Made by a program: the position numbers and the translations under genes. The notes beneath the pieces were generated by a model that saw nothing but the letters and a program-made list of their open reading frames with translations, was not told the origin of the DNA and did no database searches. This document shows, in pieces, positions 24,289 to 32,988 of a stretch of DNA of 37,596 nucleotides. The stretch comes from Acidobacteriota bacterium (GTDB taxonomy: Bacteria; Acidobacteriota; Terriglobia; Terriglobales; Acidobacteriaceae), in NCBI GenBank assembly GCA_003225005.1, contig QIAN01000281.1, forward strand, positions 1 to 37,596, read 5' to 3'. Numbering within the stretch: position 1 is the first letter of the stretch; the number at the start of each line of letters is the position of its first letter.

Positions 24289-26004
24289 CTACAGATTGCC
24301 TTTCTTAGCTTGCTCTAAGAGATACTCCGACGCCCTCCAGGAAAGCGCCAGGATGGAGAGGGTTGGGTTCTTGTCAGGGCTGGTTACGAAGGCGGCCGCA
24401 TCGGTGACAAAGAGATTTTTCACATCGTGCGCCTGGCAATATTTGTTGAGAGCAGAATTCTTGGGATTGTCTCCCATGCGTACCGTACCCGATTCGTGAA
24501 TCGCGGTTCCCCCATCGTAGAGACCGTAAGGGGTTGGGCCGTCGGTAATGACCTCGGTCGAGTACGTGCCGCCAGCAGCCTCGACAATGGCGCGAAAAGT
24601 CTGCTGCATATCCTTCGCCATTCTGATTTCGTTCTCGCCCGCGTGCCAATGAAAGCGCAGCGCGGGTATGCCCCACTCATCCGCCGCGTTGGGGTCAAGC
24701 TCGCAATACGCGTGTTGATTGGGAATCATCTCTCCCAGTGCTTCCATGCCGATCGAAGCGCCATAAGAGCGGCGGCAATGTTGCTTTAGCGAACTGCCGT
24801 AGCCTTCGAAGCGATCACACTCGTCGTCGAATTGCTGCACCACGGGCATGAAGCGGCCGCCGCCGGGTTCAATGTGATAGCCACGAAGAAAATCGTTCTT
24901 ACGGTCGAACTTCCACCAGGGCATGTACACATGAGGGAGATAATTCCCTCCACTGCCGTCGTGATTATGGCTCGGCATTTTTTCCAACTGGGGAAAATAA
25001 CCGGAACCCCAACTCCCAACGCTATCCATTAAGTTGCGCCCTAACACTCCCGAGGAGTTGGCCAACCCCTCGGGGAACAGAGTGGAGCGAGAGTTCAGGA
25101 GCAGACGCGCGGATTCGCACGTGCTGGCCGCGACCACGAAACTTCGTGCATGAACTCGCTTCTCCGTCTTGGTGGTTCGATCAACGTAAGAAACGGCTTC
25201 GGCCTTGCGGTCTTTGCCCAATACAATTTCTCGCGCCATGGCACTGGTGATAAGCGTCAGGCGGCCGGTAGCCTGGGCTGGCGGAATCAGCACTTGACTG
25301 GAACTGAAGTTCGAAGCCGATTTGCAACCGCGCGCACATTGCCCACAGTAGTGGCACGCCGGTCGCCCGTTCAACGGCCGGGTTAGGATGGCCATGCGCG
25401 CAGGCACGCAGAGAATATTCAGCTTGTCGCAGGCTCGCTTGAGGATGGTCTCGGTGCAGCGGGGCTTGGGCGGAGGCAGGAAAACGCCATCAGGCGAGCT
25501 GGGAATGTTCTCCTTGCTACCGAAAACGCCGATGTAGGATTCGACCTTGTCGTAATACGGAGCCAGTTCTTCGTAAGCAATCGGCCAGTCGTCACCCAGG
25601 CCGTCAGCAGAGCGCGGTTTGAAATCCGCCGCCGAGAAACGGAGCGCAACTCTGCCCCAGTGATTAGTGCGGCCACCGACAATCCGCGACCCGAACCAGC
25701 GAAATGTGGAACCCGGCGCCGAGACATATGGCTCACCGGGGATTTCCCAGGCGCCGTTTGGCGCCATGAACTCGTCAGCTTCCTCGCCTCTCAGCTTGCC
25801 ACCCACGCCCCCTCCTCGATGGGGAAGATCGTAAGGCCAGAGATGTTCCTTGAAGTCCTTGGCCGGGTCCAGTGGCGGCCCGGCTTCCAGCATCGCGACA
25901 CTAACTCCGCCTTCGGTTAGCACTTTGGCTGCGGCGCCCCCGGCGGCGCCTGATCCGATGATGCAAACGTCATAGACCTTCGGCGAGCGAATCACCTGAG
26001 GCAT
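24289..26004 (-). CDS. GMC-family oxidoreductase, catalytic subunit of a membrane sugar/alcohol dehydrogenase
   Basis: A 571-residue flavoprotein. The FAD-binding loop is VCIIGSGAAGGAAA (GSGAAGG at residues 17-23), followed by VGGRTNHWGR. Near the C-terminus HESGTVRMG contains the catalytic-region histidine and NPTLSILALSWRASEYL closes the FAD site. A cluster of four cysteines (C217, C220, C223, C227 in CHYCGQCARGC) resembles the iron-sulfur site of FAD-dependent glucose dehydrogenases. It has no signal of its own, so export by the downstream Tat subunit is likely. No cytochrome c subunit is seen nearby. GGGGAGA precedes the ATG. The substrate is unknown. Confidence 0.9.
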   Translation of the reverse strand: MPQVIRSPKVYDVCIIGSGAAGGAAAKVLTEGGVSVAMLEAGPPLDPAKDFKEHLWPYDLPHRGGGVGGKLRGEEADEFMAPNGAWEIPGEPYVSAPGSTFRWFGSRIVGGRTNHWGRVALRFSAADFKPRSADGLGDDWPIAYEELAPYYDKVESYIGVFGSKENIPSSPDGVFLPPPKPRCTETILKRACDKLNILCVPARMAILTRPLNGRPACHYCGQCARGCKSASNFSSSQVLIPPAQATGRLTLITSAMAREIVLGKDRKAEAVSYVDRTTKTEKRVHARSFVVAASTCESARLLLNSRSTLFPEGLANSSGVLGRNLMDSVGSWGSGYFPQLEKMPSHNHDGSGGNYLPHVYMPWWKFDRKNDFLRGYHIEPGGGRFMPVVQQFDDECDRFEGYGSSLKQHCRRSYGASIGMEALGEMIPNQHAYCELDPNAADEWGIPALRFHWHAGENEIRMAKDMQQTFRAIVEAAGGTYSTEVITDGPTPYGLYDGGTAIHESGTVRMGDNPKNSALNKYCQAHDVKNLFVTDAAAFVTSPDKNPTLSILALSWRASEYLLEQAKKGNL

Positions 26005-26033
26005 GGACAATCTCCCCTGGCATGAAGCGAATC

Positions 26034-28250
26034 TTACTTGGCTACTCCGGAAATCTCAGAGGCCGCCAGTCTTCCGCGAAGGACAGTGACAGAGGCGGCG
26101 GGCAAGTTGTACTGGGCGTTCTCTCCACCTGTGAGTTGCGACGTTGCAGGCGGACCGTCGGGATCGGCATAGCCCTTCTTGCTGGCGGCGTGCCACTGAT
26201 ATTGCGCCTTGCCGAACGTGATCATCGCGACCGGGCCCAGGAAACGCGTCTCGCGGTTGCTGTCTGCATCATGAAATACGATCCGGACTCGATGAGGGTA
26301 GTCGTGATCCTTGTTAATCAGCATGAGCGACCATTGACCATCCGGGCGTTGCAGAGGATAGGCCGTCACTAGCAGGTGTCCGTTGGAGTCTTTGACCTCG
26401 CTGGACGCGGCGTAGAGCCTATGCTCGGCGTCTTTGGGTTCTGCCCATTCCTGCGTGATGAGTTGCGCGGCGAAGAATTGGGAGGTCTTCTGCTGGATCT
26501 CGTAATGCTCGTCAACCATGAACATGTGGTAGGTTCCCCAACTGTTGGCACAAGCGGGATGAGGTGGAGAGTAGGACAAGTCGTGATAGTAGTGCGTGGA
26601 CTTGCCGCCCGCAGTGAGAAATCCGCCGAAAGAGTCCGCCAGCCACAGCGCACCGAAGATGTCGACCGCGGCCTCGCCGCCGTGATCGTTGGTTTCGGTA
26701 TCGAGCAGGGGAATCCCGGAAGGCAACCCGTCGTCACGCCAGACCTTCATGATGTGAGTGATCAACTCGGGTTCCTGATAAAGGTTCTCCCATGGTGTCT
26801 CGCATCCGTCGTAGGGATAGTGCTCGAAGGACATGAAGGCGAGATCTTGAAGACGTTCATGAGCTCTCAGATAGTCGAGGAAGCGCCCGAGCCAGGAAGT
26901 CCGGCCTCGCGCATCGGGCCAGACCTTGATGTCCTCGGTGACTCCTTCAAAGACAGGTCCGCCTAGTTTGAAATCCGGATCGACACGGTGGAGAGCAGTG
27001 GCGAATTGCAAATACAGAGCCGCGTAGTCCTCGGGCAACATGTATTGGCCGTCGGGTTCTTCGCCCATCTCGATGTATGACACGGGATAACCACGCTTCT
27101 TGATGTACGTCATCTGCGCTGCGGCATCCTCGGGTGTGCTGTACAACATGGCTATGGGGACGATGGCAGGTAGACCGCGGGTGATTCCGCTGTTGAAGAA
27201 CAGGTCAAAGCCCGGCTGATCTCCCGATTCCATGCGGTCTGGCGCCACATACAGGTCAGAGGGCTCGTGCCACGGATCCACCGAAGAGCACAGGGTCAGG
27301 GTCTGCTTCTGATCGGGCGAATGATGAAGGAGATCCTTGAATTTGTTATTCCCATCGATGGTTCCGAGGTAAAGCTCGCCGATGGCGTAGCCGGCGCAAT
27401 TCCTGCGATCGCCGGAACCATGGGTATCGCAGGTATTCGAAGAGCGGGTCATCAACACCCGCACGTATTTCGCGGTCACCGGCGAGGAATCCAGTCGTAG
27501 CGTGGCGGTGCCGCCTTTTCCATCGGTCACCGCTCCTGAGACGAAGGTCTTCCATGCTCCTTTGTCTTGCTCATCCATGGCGTCGCCCTCCCCGAGCCAG
27601 TACTGCACTTCGTAGGACCGAGCGTAGGGCTCCGCCCAAGAGATGCGAATCGCGTTGATGCTTGTCTTCTTGTCGAGAGCGATCACCACCCATTGCGGAT
27701 GGAGCGAATCGTCCTCTCCCGTGAAGTCCTTCATGAGATATGGATTGCTCTTCCAATATGACTGGAGATCTCCATCATCGAGGCGCGAGAAGCCGTCAAA
27801 CTCCGTTCCATTGTTCCGCGTAAAGCCTCGGTGACGGAGTGAGTAGCCATAGGAGTGGCGGATCATTACTTTCGTGGGAGTGGCGTCGCCGGTGAAATAT
27901 CCCTTCTCTGCGGGATCGCTCCACGTACCCTTGGGATTCCAATGCCAGGCTTGCACAAATAGATCGGTGTTCTGACGGTAACTGACGACTCCCCAGCCGG
28001 CGGACAGGACCTGCTTGATCTGATCGGGCCGGAAGAACATATCGGTGGCGTTGCAGGGGACGCGGTCCACTGTCGATCCCAGCGAGTAGAGGGGACTGAA
28101 GGTGTTTACGACGTGGCTCGGAGTTGCATCGACGAGAACAGTTTGCGCCATTCCATGGGTTGGCCAGACGAGGGCGGCCCCCAGGAGAACGACTGCGTTT
28201 AGCGTTTTGCGCAGAATCAATTGGGACACAAATGACAGGTTGCTTAGCAT
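26034..28250 (-). CDS. secreted clan-A-like glycoside hydrolase with a discoidin-type domain
   Basis: A 738-residue exported protein with a signal peptide to about residue 35. Residues about 140-295 form a discoidin (F5/8 type C)-like carbohydrate-binding domain (WVVIALDKKTSINAIRISW, then KYVRVLMTRSS). A TIM-barrel-like domain follows (about 340-600). Its putative acid/base is E398 in IEMGEEPDG and its putative nucleophile is E518 in LLDTETNDHGG, the layout of clan GH-A enzymes. The usual Asn before the acid/base Glu is Glu here. A beta-rich C-terminal domain ends the protein. The CAZy family and substrate cannot be given from sequence reading alone. It stands alone on this strand, divergent from nagB. 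Confidence 0.72.
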   Translation of the reverse strand: MLSNLSFVSQLILRKTLNAVVLLGAALVWPTHGMAQTVLVDATPSHVVNTFSPLYSLGSTVDRVPCNATDMFFRPDQIKQVLSAGWGVVSYRQNTDLFVQAWHWNPKGTWSDPAEKGYFTGDATPTKVMIRHSYGYSLRHRGFTRNNGTEFDGFSRLDDGDLQSYWKSNPYLMKDFTGEDDSLHPQWVVIALDKKTSINAIRISWAEPYARSYEVQYWLGEGDAMDEQDKGAWKTFVSGAVTDGKGGTATLRLDSSPVTAKYVRVLMTRSSNTCDTHGSGDRRNCAGYAIGELYLGTIDGNNKFKDLLHHSPDQKQTLTLCSSVDPWHEPSDLYVAPDRMESGDQPGFDLFFNSGITRGLPAIVPIAMLYSTPEDAAAQMTYIKKRGYPVSYIEMGEEPDGQYMLPEDYAALYLQFATALHRVDPDFKLGGPVFEGVTEDIKVWPDARGRTSWLGRFLDYLRAHERLQDLAFMSFEHYPYDGCETPWENLYQEPELITHIMKVWRDDGLPSGIPLLDTETNDHGGEAAVDIFGALWLADSFGGFLTAGGKSTHYYHDLSYSPPHPACANSWGTYHMFMVDEHYEIQQKTSQFFAAQLITQEWAEPKDAEHRLYAASSEVKDSNGHLLVTAYPLQRPDGQWSLMLINKDHDYPHRVRIVFHDADSNRETRFLGPVAMITFGKAQYQWHAASKKGYADPDGPPATSQLTGGENAQYNLPAASVTVLRGRLAASEISGVAK

Positions 28251-28392
28251 GGCGTGGCCCTCGCAGGATTTGAGGGAAATCCCGCCTAAGAGTCATACAT
28301 CAAGTCGCAGAGTTACTGCTACGCCCGACGCCGGCGGCTTTCACGTAATGAAACTCCGGTTCAGGGTCGCGTTTGTTGGCTGCACTCTTTTG

Positions 28393-28398
28393 TATAAT
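28393..28398 (+). promoter_or_regulatory. -10 box for the nagB gene
   Basis: A perfect TATAAT at 28393-28398 lies 50 bp before the nagB start in the divergent intergenic region. The -35 region (CGTTTG at 17-bp spacing) is poor, so an activator may be needed. Confidence 0.4.
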
Positions 28399-28448
28399 TT
28401 ACTGTCTCTAGAATCGCAATCCCGCGCTATGCAACCGGAGCATTCTTC

Positions 28449-29234
28449 ATGCTGCTCAAAGTATTCGATGATCGGGTCGCGCTGGGGCGGGCGGCTGCCG
28501 AACAGGCGGCTGCGGCCATTCGCCGCGCCATCGCAGAACGTGGCAGCGCGCGGATTGTTGCTGCGACGGCTGCCTCGCAGCTCGAATTTCTGGACGCTTT
28601 AACGAAGGCGCCGGGGATCGACTGGTCCAGGGTGGAAGCTTTTCATCTCGACGAATACATCGGTTTGCCGGTCACCCATCCGGGAAGTTTCCGTAAGATG
28701 CTGCTGGAGCAGTTGCTGCAGAAAACCGGAATTGCCAACTACCATCTGCTCGACGGCGATGCCGCTGATCCGTTGGAGGTGGTGCGGCGCGTGGGCAAAG
28801 ACCTGGCATCCAGGCCCGTGGATATCGCGTTTCTTGGTATCGGCGAGAACGGGCACATCGCATTCAACGATCCCCCCGCCGACCTCCAGACTGAGGAAGC
28901 CTACATCATCGTGAACCTGGATGAAGCCTGCCGCCAGCAGCAGGTGGGCGAAGCCTGGTTTGCCGACATTTCACAGGTACCGAAGCAAGCGATCTCGATG
29001 TCGGCGCGCCAGATTCTCAAAGCCAAGGAGATACTGGCGGTTGTGCCCGACAGCCGCAAAGCCCACGCGGTGAAGGCTTGCTTTGAGGGCCCGATCAGCC
29101 CCATGGCGCCAGCGTCGATTCTGCGCACGCATCCTAACGCCACCGTCTATCTGGACAAGAACTCTGCTTCGCTCCTGGGTCTGGCCCTGCAGAATGCACT
29201 CAACGATGAATCGCAGGTCATGGTTAGCTCTTAG
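28449..29234 (+). CDS. nagB: glucosamine-6-phosphate deaminase
   Basis: A 261-residue NagB-type isomerase/deaminase that converts glucosamine-6-phosphate to fructose-6-phosphate and ammonia. D68 and E69 in HLDEYIGL and the motif [14 protein letters not shown] (residues 130-143) hold the catalytic residues. [18 protein letters not shown] and the C-terminal phosphate-site segment also fit. The length is normal. It would channel amino sugars released by the glycosidases and the PIG-L-type deacetylase in this region into glycolysis. It is followed closely by a broken transporter gene. Confidence 0.9.
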   Translation: MLLKVFDDRVALGRAAAEQAAAAIRRAIAERGSARIVAATAASQLEFLDALTKAPGIDWSRVEAFHLDEYIGLPVTHPGSFRKMLLEQLLQKTGIANYHLLDGDAADPLEVVRRVGKDLASRPVDIAFLGIGENGHIAFNDPPADLQTEEAYIIVNLDEACRQQQVGEAWFADISQVPKQAISMSARQILKAKEILAVVPDSRKAHAVKACFEGPISPMAPASILRTHPNATVYLDKNSASLLGLALQNALNDESQVMVSS

Positions 29235-29258
29235 CGCGCTGTTTGCGAACGATCGCGC

Positions 29259-29637
29259 ATGGTGACCGCCGGGAAGCCGATTGCTTCATTGCGCTGGTGG
29301 ATCGGCGGCCTGCTGTTTGCGTCCACAGGCATCAACTATATTGACCGGCAGACTCTCTCGCATCTCGCGCCCTACCTCAAGATCGAGTATCAGTGGAGCA
29401 ACTCGGACTACGCGAATATTGCCATCGCCTTCCGGGCGGCTTATTCGATCGGACAGACCGTCTTCGGGAGACTCATGGACCGCATCGGCACCCGCCGGGG
29501 TCTGACCCTCACGCTAATCTGGTATTCGCTGGTCTCGATGTTGCCGTTCATCATTGCGAAAGCGTCCACCGACCCGGTCTTTTTTTTCATCACAGTGTGG
29601 TTCCCCATTTACCTGGTTGCAAAGGGATTTCAAGGTT
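29259..29637 (+). pseudogene. gutted MFS sugar-acid transporter (ExuT-like) remnant
   Basis: The first 100 or so residues match the N-terminus of hexuronate-type MFS permeases ([39 protein letters not shown]). Immediately afterwards the sequence jumps to the family's seventh helix region, [27 protein letters not shown], so about 150 middle residues are deleted in frame. The protein then breaks off at about 29637, where the next remnant begins in another frame, losing the last five helices. It cannot be a working transporter. Intact relatives have about 420 residues. Confidence 0.8.
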
Positions 29638-29769
29638 GGATATCTGCATCCGGGCGAAGCGACGGGATTGGGAGTCGACTATGACGAGAAGCTGGCTGGG
29701 AAGTTTCCATACCAGCGGGCGTACCTGCCCGTGAACCGGAAACTGGACGGAACCATTTTTAACTGGTAA
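29638..29769 (+). pseudogene. C-terminal tail of a mannonate dehydratase-like (enolase superfamily) enzyme
   Basis: About 43 codons, from [18 protein letters not shown] to [18 protein letters not shown], match the extreme C-terminus of RspA/D-mannonate dehydratase-type enzymes, including the ending in Asn-Trp. No upstream part of the enzyme is present. It is joined, in a different frame, to the broken transporter, which marks a deletion junction at about 29630-29640. Confidence 0.75.
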
Positions 29770-29805
29770 TCACGGTCAGGGGGAGAGATTCGTTCTTGAA
29801 CAACC

Positions 29806-30582
29806 ATGGGATATAAGAAACTGGATCTCAACGGCAAAGTGGCGGTCGTGATAGGTGGCAGTTCTGGAATCGGCCGCACTCTCGCGCGCGGACTGGCCGA
29901 GGCAGGTGCCGATGTCGTGCCCAGCGCACGGCGCATGGAACTCGTGAACGTGATTGCCGACGAAATTGAGTCTCTGGGCCGCCGATCGCTGCGTGTAAGC
30001 TGCGACGTGGCCGACCGCGGATCGTTGACAAAAGTGCTGCAGGCTTCTGTCCAGACGCTCGGGAAAGTGGATATCCTGGTTAATGCCGCCGGATTCAATC
30101 AGCGCGCTCCGACGTTGGACTTTCCCGATGCTGACTGGGACCGGCTCATCGATACGAACCTGACCGGTACATTGCGAGCGTGCCAGGTTTTCGGACGTCA
30201 TATGATCGAGCGCAGTTATGGCCGCATCATCAACATCGCTTCCATGGGCTCGTTCCTGGCGCTTTATGAAGTGGCGGCGTACTGCGCGAGTAAGGCAGGC
30301 GTGGCCTCTTTGACGAAATCGCTGGCGATCGAATGGGCGAGGCATGGAGTCTGTGTCAACGCGATTGCACCGGGCTACTTCCGCACACCACTGTCCGAGA
30401 AGTTGGTGATGGGCACGCCACGGGGACAGGAAGTGCTGACCCGTACTCCGATGAAGCGCTTGGGTGAACTGGCGGAACTGATTGGAGCAGCGATCTTTCT
30501 CGCATCAGACGCTGCCAGCTTTGTAACCGGCACTTTGCTTGCCGTGGATGGTGGTTATCTCGCCAGTGGTGTAAATCAATGA
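29806..30582 (+). CDS. short-chain dehydrogenase/reductase (KduD/gluconate dehydrogenase-like)
   Basis: A 258-residue classical SDR. The NAD(P) loop GGSSGIG is at residues 17-23, NAAG at 93-96, and the catalytic S146, Y159 and K163 (YCASK) are present. The C-terminal SFVTGTLLAVDGGY closes the fold. It resembles dehydrogenases of the 2-keto-3-deoxygluconate and gluconate pathways, which suits its place among remnants of sugar-acid genes. It is the only intact member of that group, so it may have kept a separate role. No strong ribosome-binding site is seen directly before the ATG. Confidence 0.85.
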   Translation: MGYKKLDLNGKVAVVIGGSSGIGRTLARGLAEAGADVVPSARRMELVNVIADEIESLGRRSLRVSCDVADRGSLTKVLQASVQTLGKVDILVNAAGFNQRAPTLDFPDADWDRLIDTNLTGTLRACQVFGRHMIERSYGRIINIASMGSFLALYEVAAYCASKAGVASLTKSLAIEWARHGVCVNAIAPGYFRTPLSEKLVMGTPRGQEVLTRTPMKRLGELAELIGAAIFLASDAASFVTGTLLAVDGGYLASGVNQ

Positions 30583-30635
30583 CGTCTGCTCAGTTTCCGT
30601 CGGGCATCCCAGGCATTCACTCCCGGACCGCTTCA

Positions 30636-30792
30636 TCATAGATACGGCACGAAGCCTTGCGTCTTCATCTCGAGGCGATACACGGACGTGGTGGCCGTAA
30701 TGTAGAGCGTCCTATAGTCCTTATCGCCCCAATTCAGATTTGCCGGCTGCTCTGGCATCACAATTGTGCTTGAATTAACCTCGCGGAGCGTG
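30636..30792 (-). pseudogene. C-terminal remnant of an SMP-30/gluconolactonase-type protein
   Basis: On the minus strand about 50 codons read VMPEQPANLNWGDKDYRTLY, then ITATTSVYRLEMKTQG, matching the last beta-propeller blade of gluconolactonases (NLxWGDxDxxTLYITAxTSxYR). An in-frame TAG lies just upstream at about 30793, and the rest of the protein (about 300 residues) is absent. Confidence 0.7.
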
Positions 30793-31084
30793 GTCTATTC
30801 CTCTTCAAACTCTTTCTCATGCGTTTCCGCCGGTCTCGTGCCTGCGATCTTCGATCTCTTCTACGAAATCTCTTGACGGTGGCGTAGAAATCAGAGAGGC
30901 GATTTCAGCGCTACTGCCGAGCATGTGACTCGCTTGTGCAATCGATCCTGATCATGGAATTTAACTCCCTGATACGCCCAAGATAATTCGCTATTCGATT
31001 TGCGTGAAAAGAACTGCGACAACATTTGCAAAAACTACTTCATGCTGCAAGTGCATTGCCGCCACCGAACGGGTGCGGCGGCGG
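30793..31084. other. gene-free stretch
   Basis: About 290 bp between the gluconolactonase remnant and the glycosidase stop codon. No supported gene or RNA was seen. Confidence 0.4.
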
Positions 31085-32911
31085 CTACGGCCAAGCTATT
31101 CGCGCGATGTTCGAATAAGCCGACTCTCCTGCAGCATTGGCAGCGCGGACGCGGTAAGCCACTGCCTGACCTCTCTTCAAACCGAGGTCGCTATACTCAG
31201 TCGCAGTTCCAGCCAGTTTTGTGAGCCGGTCCCATCGTCCTCGCCCCTGGCCGCTGCTTCCGATCTGTCGCTCCACAATGAGCCCGATCGAGTCGTCCCC
31301 GTGGACCTGCCAGGTCAATCTTGCAGCGTTTCCCGAGATAGATGCATTAAGGGAACTGGGCGCCTCCGGCAGCACGGGCCAGTCGAAGTAATTTTCGTCG
31401 GCAATGGCCATGATGCTGTCCGTGACCGGCAAGGCTTCCAGGGTATCAGTAGTCCCCCGTTTCCATTCGACAGGCTTGATCTCCCCGGATACCACGTCGA
31501 TGAGCACCGGATGCGTGATGCCTGTGTTCCTCAGGGTTATTGTTGCCACGAGCGGCGGAAATGAATTCCCCGGAAGACTGTGCGCTGCTAGCCAATACGC
31601 GACCACTGCTTTCCCGTTCAGGTTACGGAACCCGTAACCCATGAAGGGAAAACCTGTATGGCGGCGGAGCGCGGGCAGGTCGGGGCCGGTGATCTCAATC
31701 GAGCTGTCGAACTTCGTGTCAGAAAAGAGCGCATTTGTGTTTTGCAGAGCGTAGAAAACGGGCCGGGGTTTCCAGTCGTACTCGTGGTTCGTAAGCCCGT
31801 GGACAATGCCGAAATCGTCATATTCGTTGCCGTCAGTTCCAGCCGCCAGCAGCCACACGAACGTCTTGACGCCCGCCGCCAGGTTATACACAAAGCCGCG
31901 CGGCACGTACTTTGCCTGCACGGATTCATCTGAGCCTGTCCAGGTAGGGATCGAGTTGAACTCATCATCGAAAAAGGTGATGCCAGGCCTAACACCCCGA
32001 TGGTGGATTACCAGATCACGCAACTGGCGGGGCGATTCGTTCAGATAGGCGCCGTAGTCCATCGTCTCCGGATTCAGATTCTGACCATATCCCGGATACG
32101 TGTGGTACGCGTACACGTCGATTCCAGGAGCGCACCCGCAAGCATCCAGTGCCTTCTGCGTGAACTCGCGACTCGGATCGGCTTGGCCCCCGTAAATCAC
32201 TTTGGCTTGCGGATCGGACTGGCGTACGGTTTCGATGAAGGGAGCTAGCAGCTTTCCAAACTGCTCCGGGTTGCCCCAGGGATTCCAGTACCCGATGTCT
32301 TGTTCGTTCCATAAGGCCCAGTAGTGAATACGGTCGTGAAAGTGATTCACCATCCAGGCCACGTATCGGTTAAAGGCGGCAATCTGCTCGGGGGTGGTTG
32401 GCGGCCAGAAGACGGAGTACAAGTTGCGATCATCATTATGGAATGAGCCGGGCTCTGGCACGCTGACATCCGGAACCTTGCCGCTCGGAGTCGTGTACAT
32501 CACATTGCCGTACATTAGTTGCACTTGAACATCCATGCCGTTGTCCACCAGCGAGTCCACATAGTCTTCCAGTTCTTGTGAGCTCGCATAAACCCCGCGC
32601 CTCTGTTCGATCCAATCCCAACTGGTGCGGTCCGAACTGTTCTCGTATTGCCCGATCCTTATCCATTTGAATCCGGCGTCGAACATACGCGTCCACCATC
32701 GCTGGTTCCACGGAAGATACGGGTCACGTGGCAGGTCGGAGTTTATGCCGAACCCATCCTGGATCTGGGACGAGCGCTTGGGCGGAACGTGGCTGGGCGC
32801 TCGGCGTAAGCCTTGCCCAACGGATCGCGAAGGCAATGCGAGCAATAAAGCACAAACCAATAAAAGAAGGTGTCGATGACGACCGGGCAAACGCACCAAG
32901 AATTTTTTCAT
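31085..32911 (-). CDS. secreted clan-A-like glycoside hydrolase with a fibronectin type III domain
   Basis: About 608 residues from the ATG at 32911, which follows GGAGGAG and opens a signal peptide (KKFLVRL... LLLLVCALLLALP). The TIM-barrel domain (about residues 50-450) has a putative acid/base E203 in YWALWNEQDIGYW and a putative nucleophile E317 in ITFFDDEFNS, the spacing of clan GH-A (GH39/GH5-like). The last 90 residues form a fibronectin type III domain (PEAPSSLNASISGNAARLTW, then AYRVRAANAAGES). It is the last gene of the minus-strand operon. The substrate is unknown, but its companions suggest an amino-sugar or otherwise modified glycan. Confidence 0.75.
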   Translation of the reverse strand: MKKFLVRLPGRHRHLLLLVCALLLALPSRSVGQGLRRAPSHVPPKRSSQIQDGFGINSDLPRDPYLPWNQRWWTRMFDAGFKWIRIGQYENSSDRTSWDWIEQRRGVYASSQELEDYVDSLVDNGMDVQVQLMYGNVMYTTPSGKVPDVSVPEPGSFHNDDRNLYSVFWPPTTPEQIAAFNRYVAWMVNHFHDRIHYWALWNEQDIGYWNPWGNPEQFGKLLAPFIETVRQSDPQAKVIYGGQADPSREFTQKALDACGCAPGIDVYAYHTYPGYGQNLNPETMDYGAYLNESPRQLRDLVIHHRGVRPGITFFDDEFNSIPTWTGSDESVQAKYVPRGFVYNLAAGVKTFVWLLAAGTDGNEYDDFGIVHGLTNHEYDWKPRPVFYALQNTNALFSDTKFDSSIEITGPDLPALRRHTGFPFMGYGFRNLNGKAVVAYWLAAHSLPGNSFPPLVATITLRNTGITHPVLIDVVSGEIKPVEWKRGTTDTLEALPVTDSIMAIADENYFDWPVLPEAPSSLNASISGNAARLTWQVHGDDSIGLIVERQIGSSGQGRGRWDRLTKLAGTATEYSDLGLKRGQAVAYRVRAANAAGESAYSNIARIAWP

Positions 32912-32988
32912 TTTGCTCCTCCAATGAGTCATAACCGCCGCGGTCCCGCTAAATGGAAGATTATTGGTGCAATCACACACCACAACTG

